In this document: one piece after another, positions 1-6,034 of the stretch
Position numbering within the stretch: the stretch's first letter is position 1
Layout of the letters: each line of letters opens with the position of its first letter
Origin: Deinococcus sp.
Lineage (GTDB): Bacteria > Deinococcota > Deinococci > Deinococcales > Deinococcaceae
DNA length: 6,034 nt
Assembly (NCBI GenBank): GCA_018260275.1
Contig: JAGLBK010000161.1
Coordinates: 1 to 6,034 of the forward strand
Direction: 5' to 3'
Made by a program: the position numbers and the translations under genes
Notes under the pieces: generated by a model
Database searches by the model: none
What the model saw: only the letters and a program-made list of their open reading frames with translations
What the model was told of the DNA's origin: nothing

Positions 1-2
1 CT

Positions 3-397
3 GCCTTTAATTCTTCTTCTTATAATGAGGTAACATCAAGAGTTCTGATAAAATTCTCCAATTATCCCAAATTACATGAACACCTTATAAATGCACTGAA
101 ATTTCTACTATCAGAAGGCAATATTCGAGGAGGTCTAGATGAGATCAGACTAACACTCGAACTTTTTATGAAGGAGAGATTGCAAACCAGTCAGAATTTG
201 AATAGTCTTAAAAATCTTTTAAGTAATGAGATAATTTCCCTGAATATTACCGAGGAGGGAAGGCGTTTTTATATGATGCTATTCTCCGGGTTTGATAAAT
301 ATCAGAATGAAAACGTAAAACATAATTATTCAGGTATTTCTCAGCGAGAGGCCGAATTCATTTTCTTTCAAGCTTTAGCTCTTATAGAATTTCTAGC

Positions 398-401
<4 letters not shown>
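3..401 (+). CDS. C-terminal part of an unrecognised AT-rich gene, 5' end outside window
   Basis: Seen: the frame is open from base 3 through the TAA at 399-401, giving 132 residues with no stop. The first in-frame ATG (168) has no ribosome binding site at normal spacing, so the gene most likely enters from beyond the left edge and 168 is an internal Met. The product is hydrophilic, apparently mostly helical, rich in Asn, Glu, Leu and Ile, and ends in FFQALALIEFLA. I see no signal peptide, clear membrane segment or catalytic motif, and I do not recognise the family. GC is about 33%, with many AT-ending codons including TTA, ATA and AGA, against a GC-rich dnaE next door; this suggests horizontal transfer. 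It converges on dnaE and overlaps its stop by 4 bp. A coding assignment is fairly secure because the open frame has plausible protein composition throughout; the function is unknown. Confidence 0.7.

Positions 402-6034
<5,633 letters not shown>

Noticed and set aside
127..153. Strong ribosome-binding-like AGGAGGT at 128-134 followed by ATG at 139
   Set aside because: The ATG opens a frame of only four codons (MRSD, TAA at 151-153) and is out of frame with the longer open frame. Within that frame the bases simply encode IRGGLDE. It is also too far from the ATG at 168 to serve it.

Overview
The window holds most of one large gene on the minus strand and the end of a second, very different gene on the plus strand. 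The large gene (398 to the right edge) is dnaE, the alpha (polymerase) subunit of bacterial DNA polymerase III. Its reading frame is interrupted by two full-size inteins, each with a LAGLIDADG homing endonuclease. The extein resembles Thermus/Deinococcus DnaE (LPIPEGRT, ELSVI..MGFPDYFLIV..DYINWA, ISVGPGRG, YGFNKSHSAAYG, KPTKSGGMMARF). Together with the high GC content, this points to the Deinococcota, most likely Deinococcus; that is inference from remembered family sequences.

Layout from left to right: positions 1-401 are AT-rich (about 33% GC by count) and form one open frame with no stop from base 3, the last 132 codons of an unrecognised gene that begins outside the window. Its TAA stop overlaps the TAA stop of dnaE within a TTAA tetranucleotide, so the genes converge with a 4-bp overlap and no intergenic space. 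The GC-rich dnaE frame then runs right to left: C-extein (398-1684), intein 2 (1685-2989, 435 aa), middle extein (2990-4180), intein 1 (4181-5416, 412 aa), and the visible N-extein (5417-6034). The PHP domain and start codon of dnaE lie beyond the right edge.

Both inteins sit in strongly conserved polymerase-core motifs: GPGRG/SGAGSL for intein 1 and YGFNK/SHSAAY for intein 2. All canonical splicing blocks are visible (A, B, F, G: Cys1, TxxH, terminal His-Asn, Ser+1), as are the endonuclease blocks (C, D, E, H). Both look able to splice, and the cell would need both to splice to make its replicative polymerase. The two inteins differ clearly in sequence, which suggests separate acquisition. 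Intein 2 also has an HTH-like segment after its endonuclease.

The points most worth a second look are the double intein insertion, the extra segment in intein 2, the abrupt AT-rich junction at the last codon of dnaE, and a run of ten plus eight guanines in the dnaE coding strand. I saw no RNA genes, CRISPR array, insertion sequence or convincing terminator. There is no gene-free stretch longer than 300 bases.
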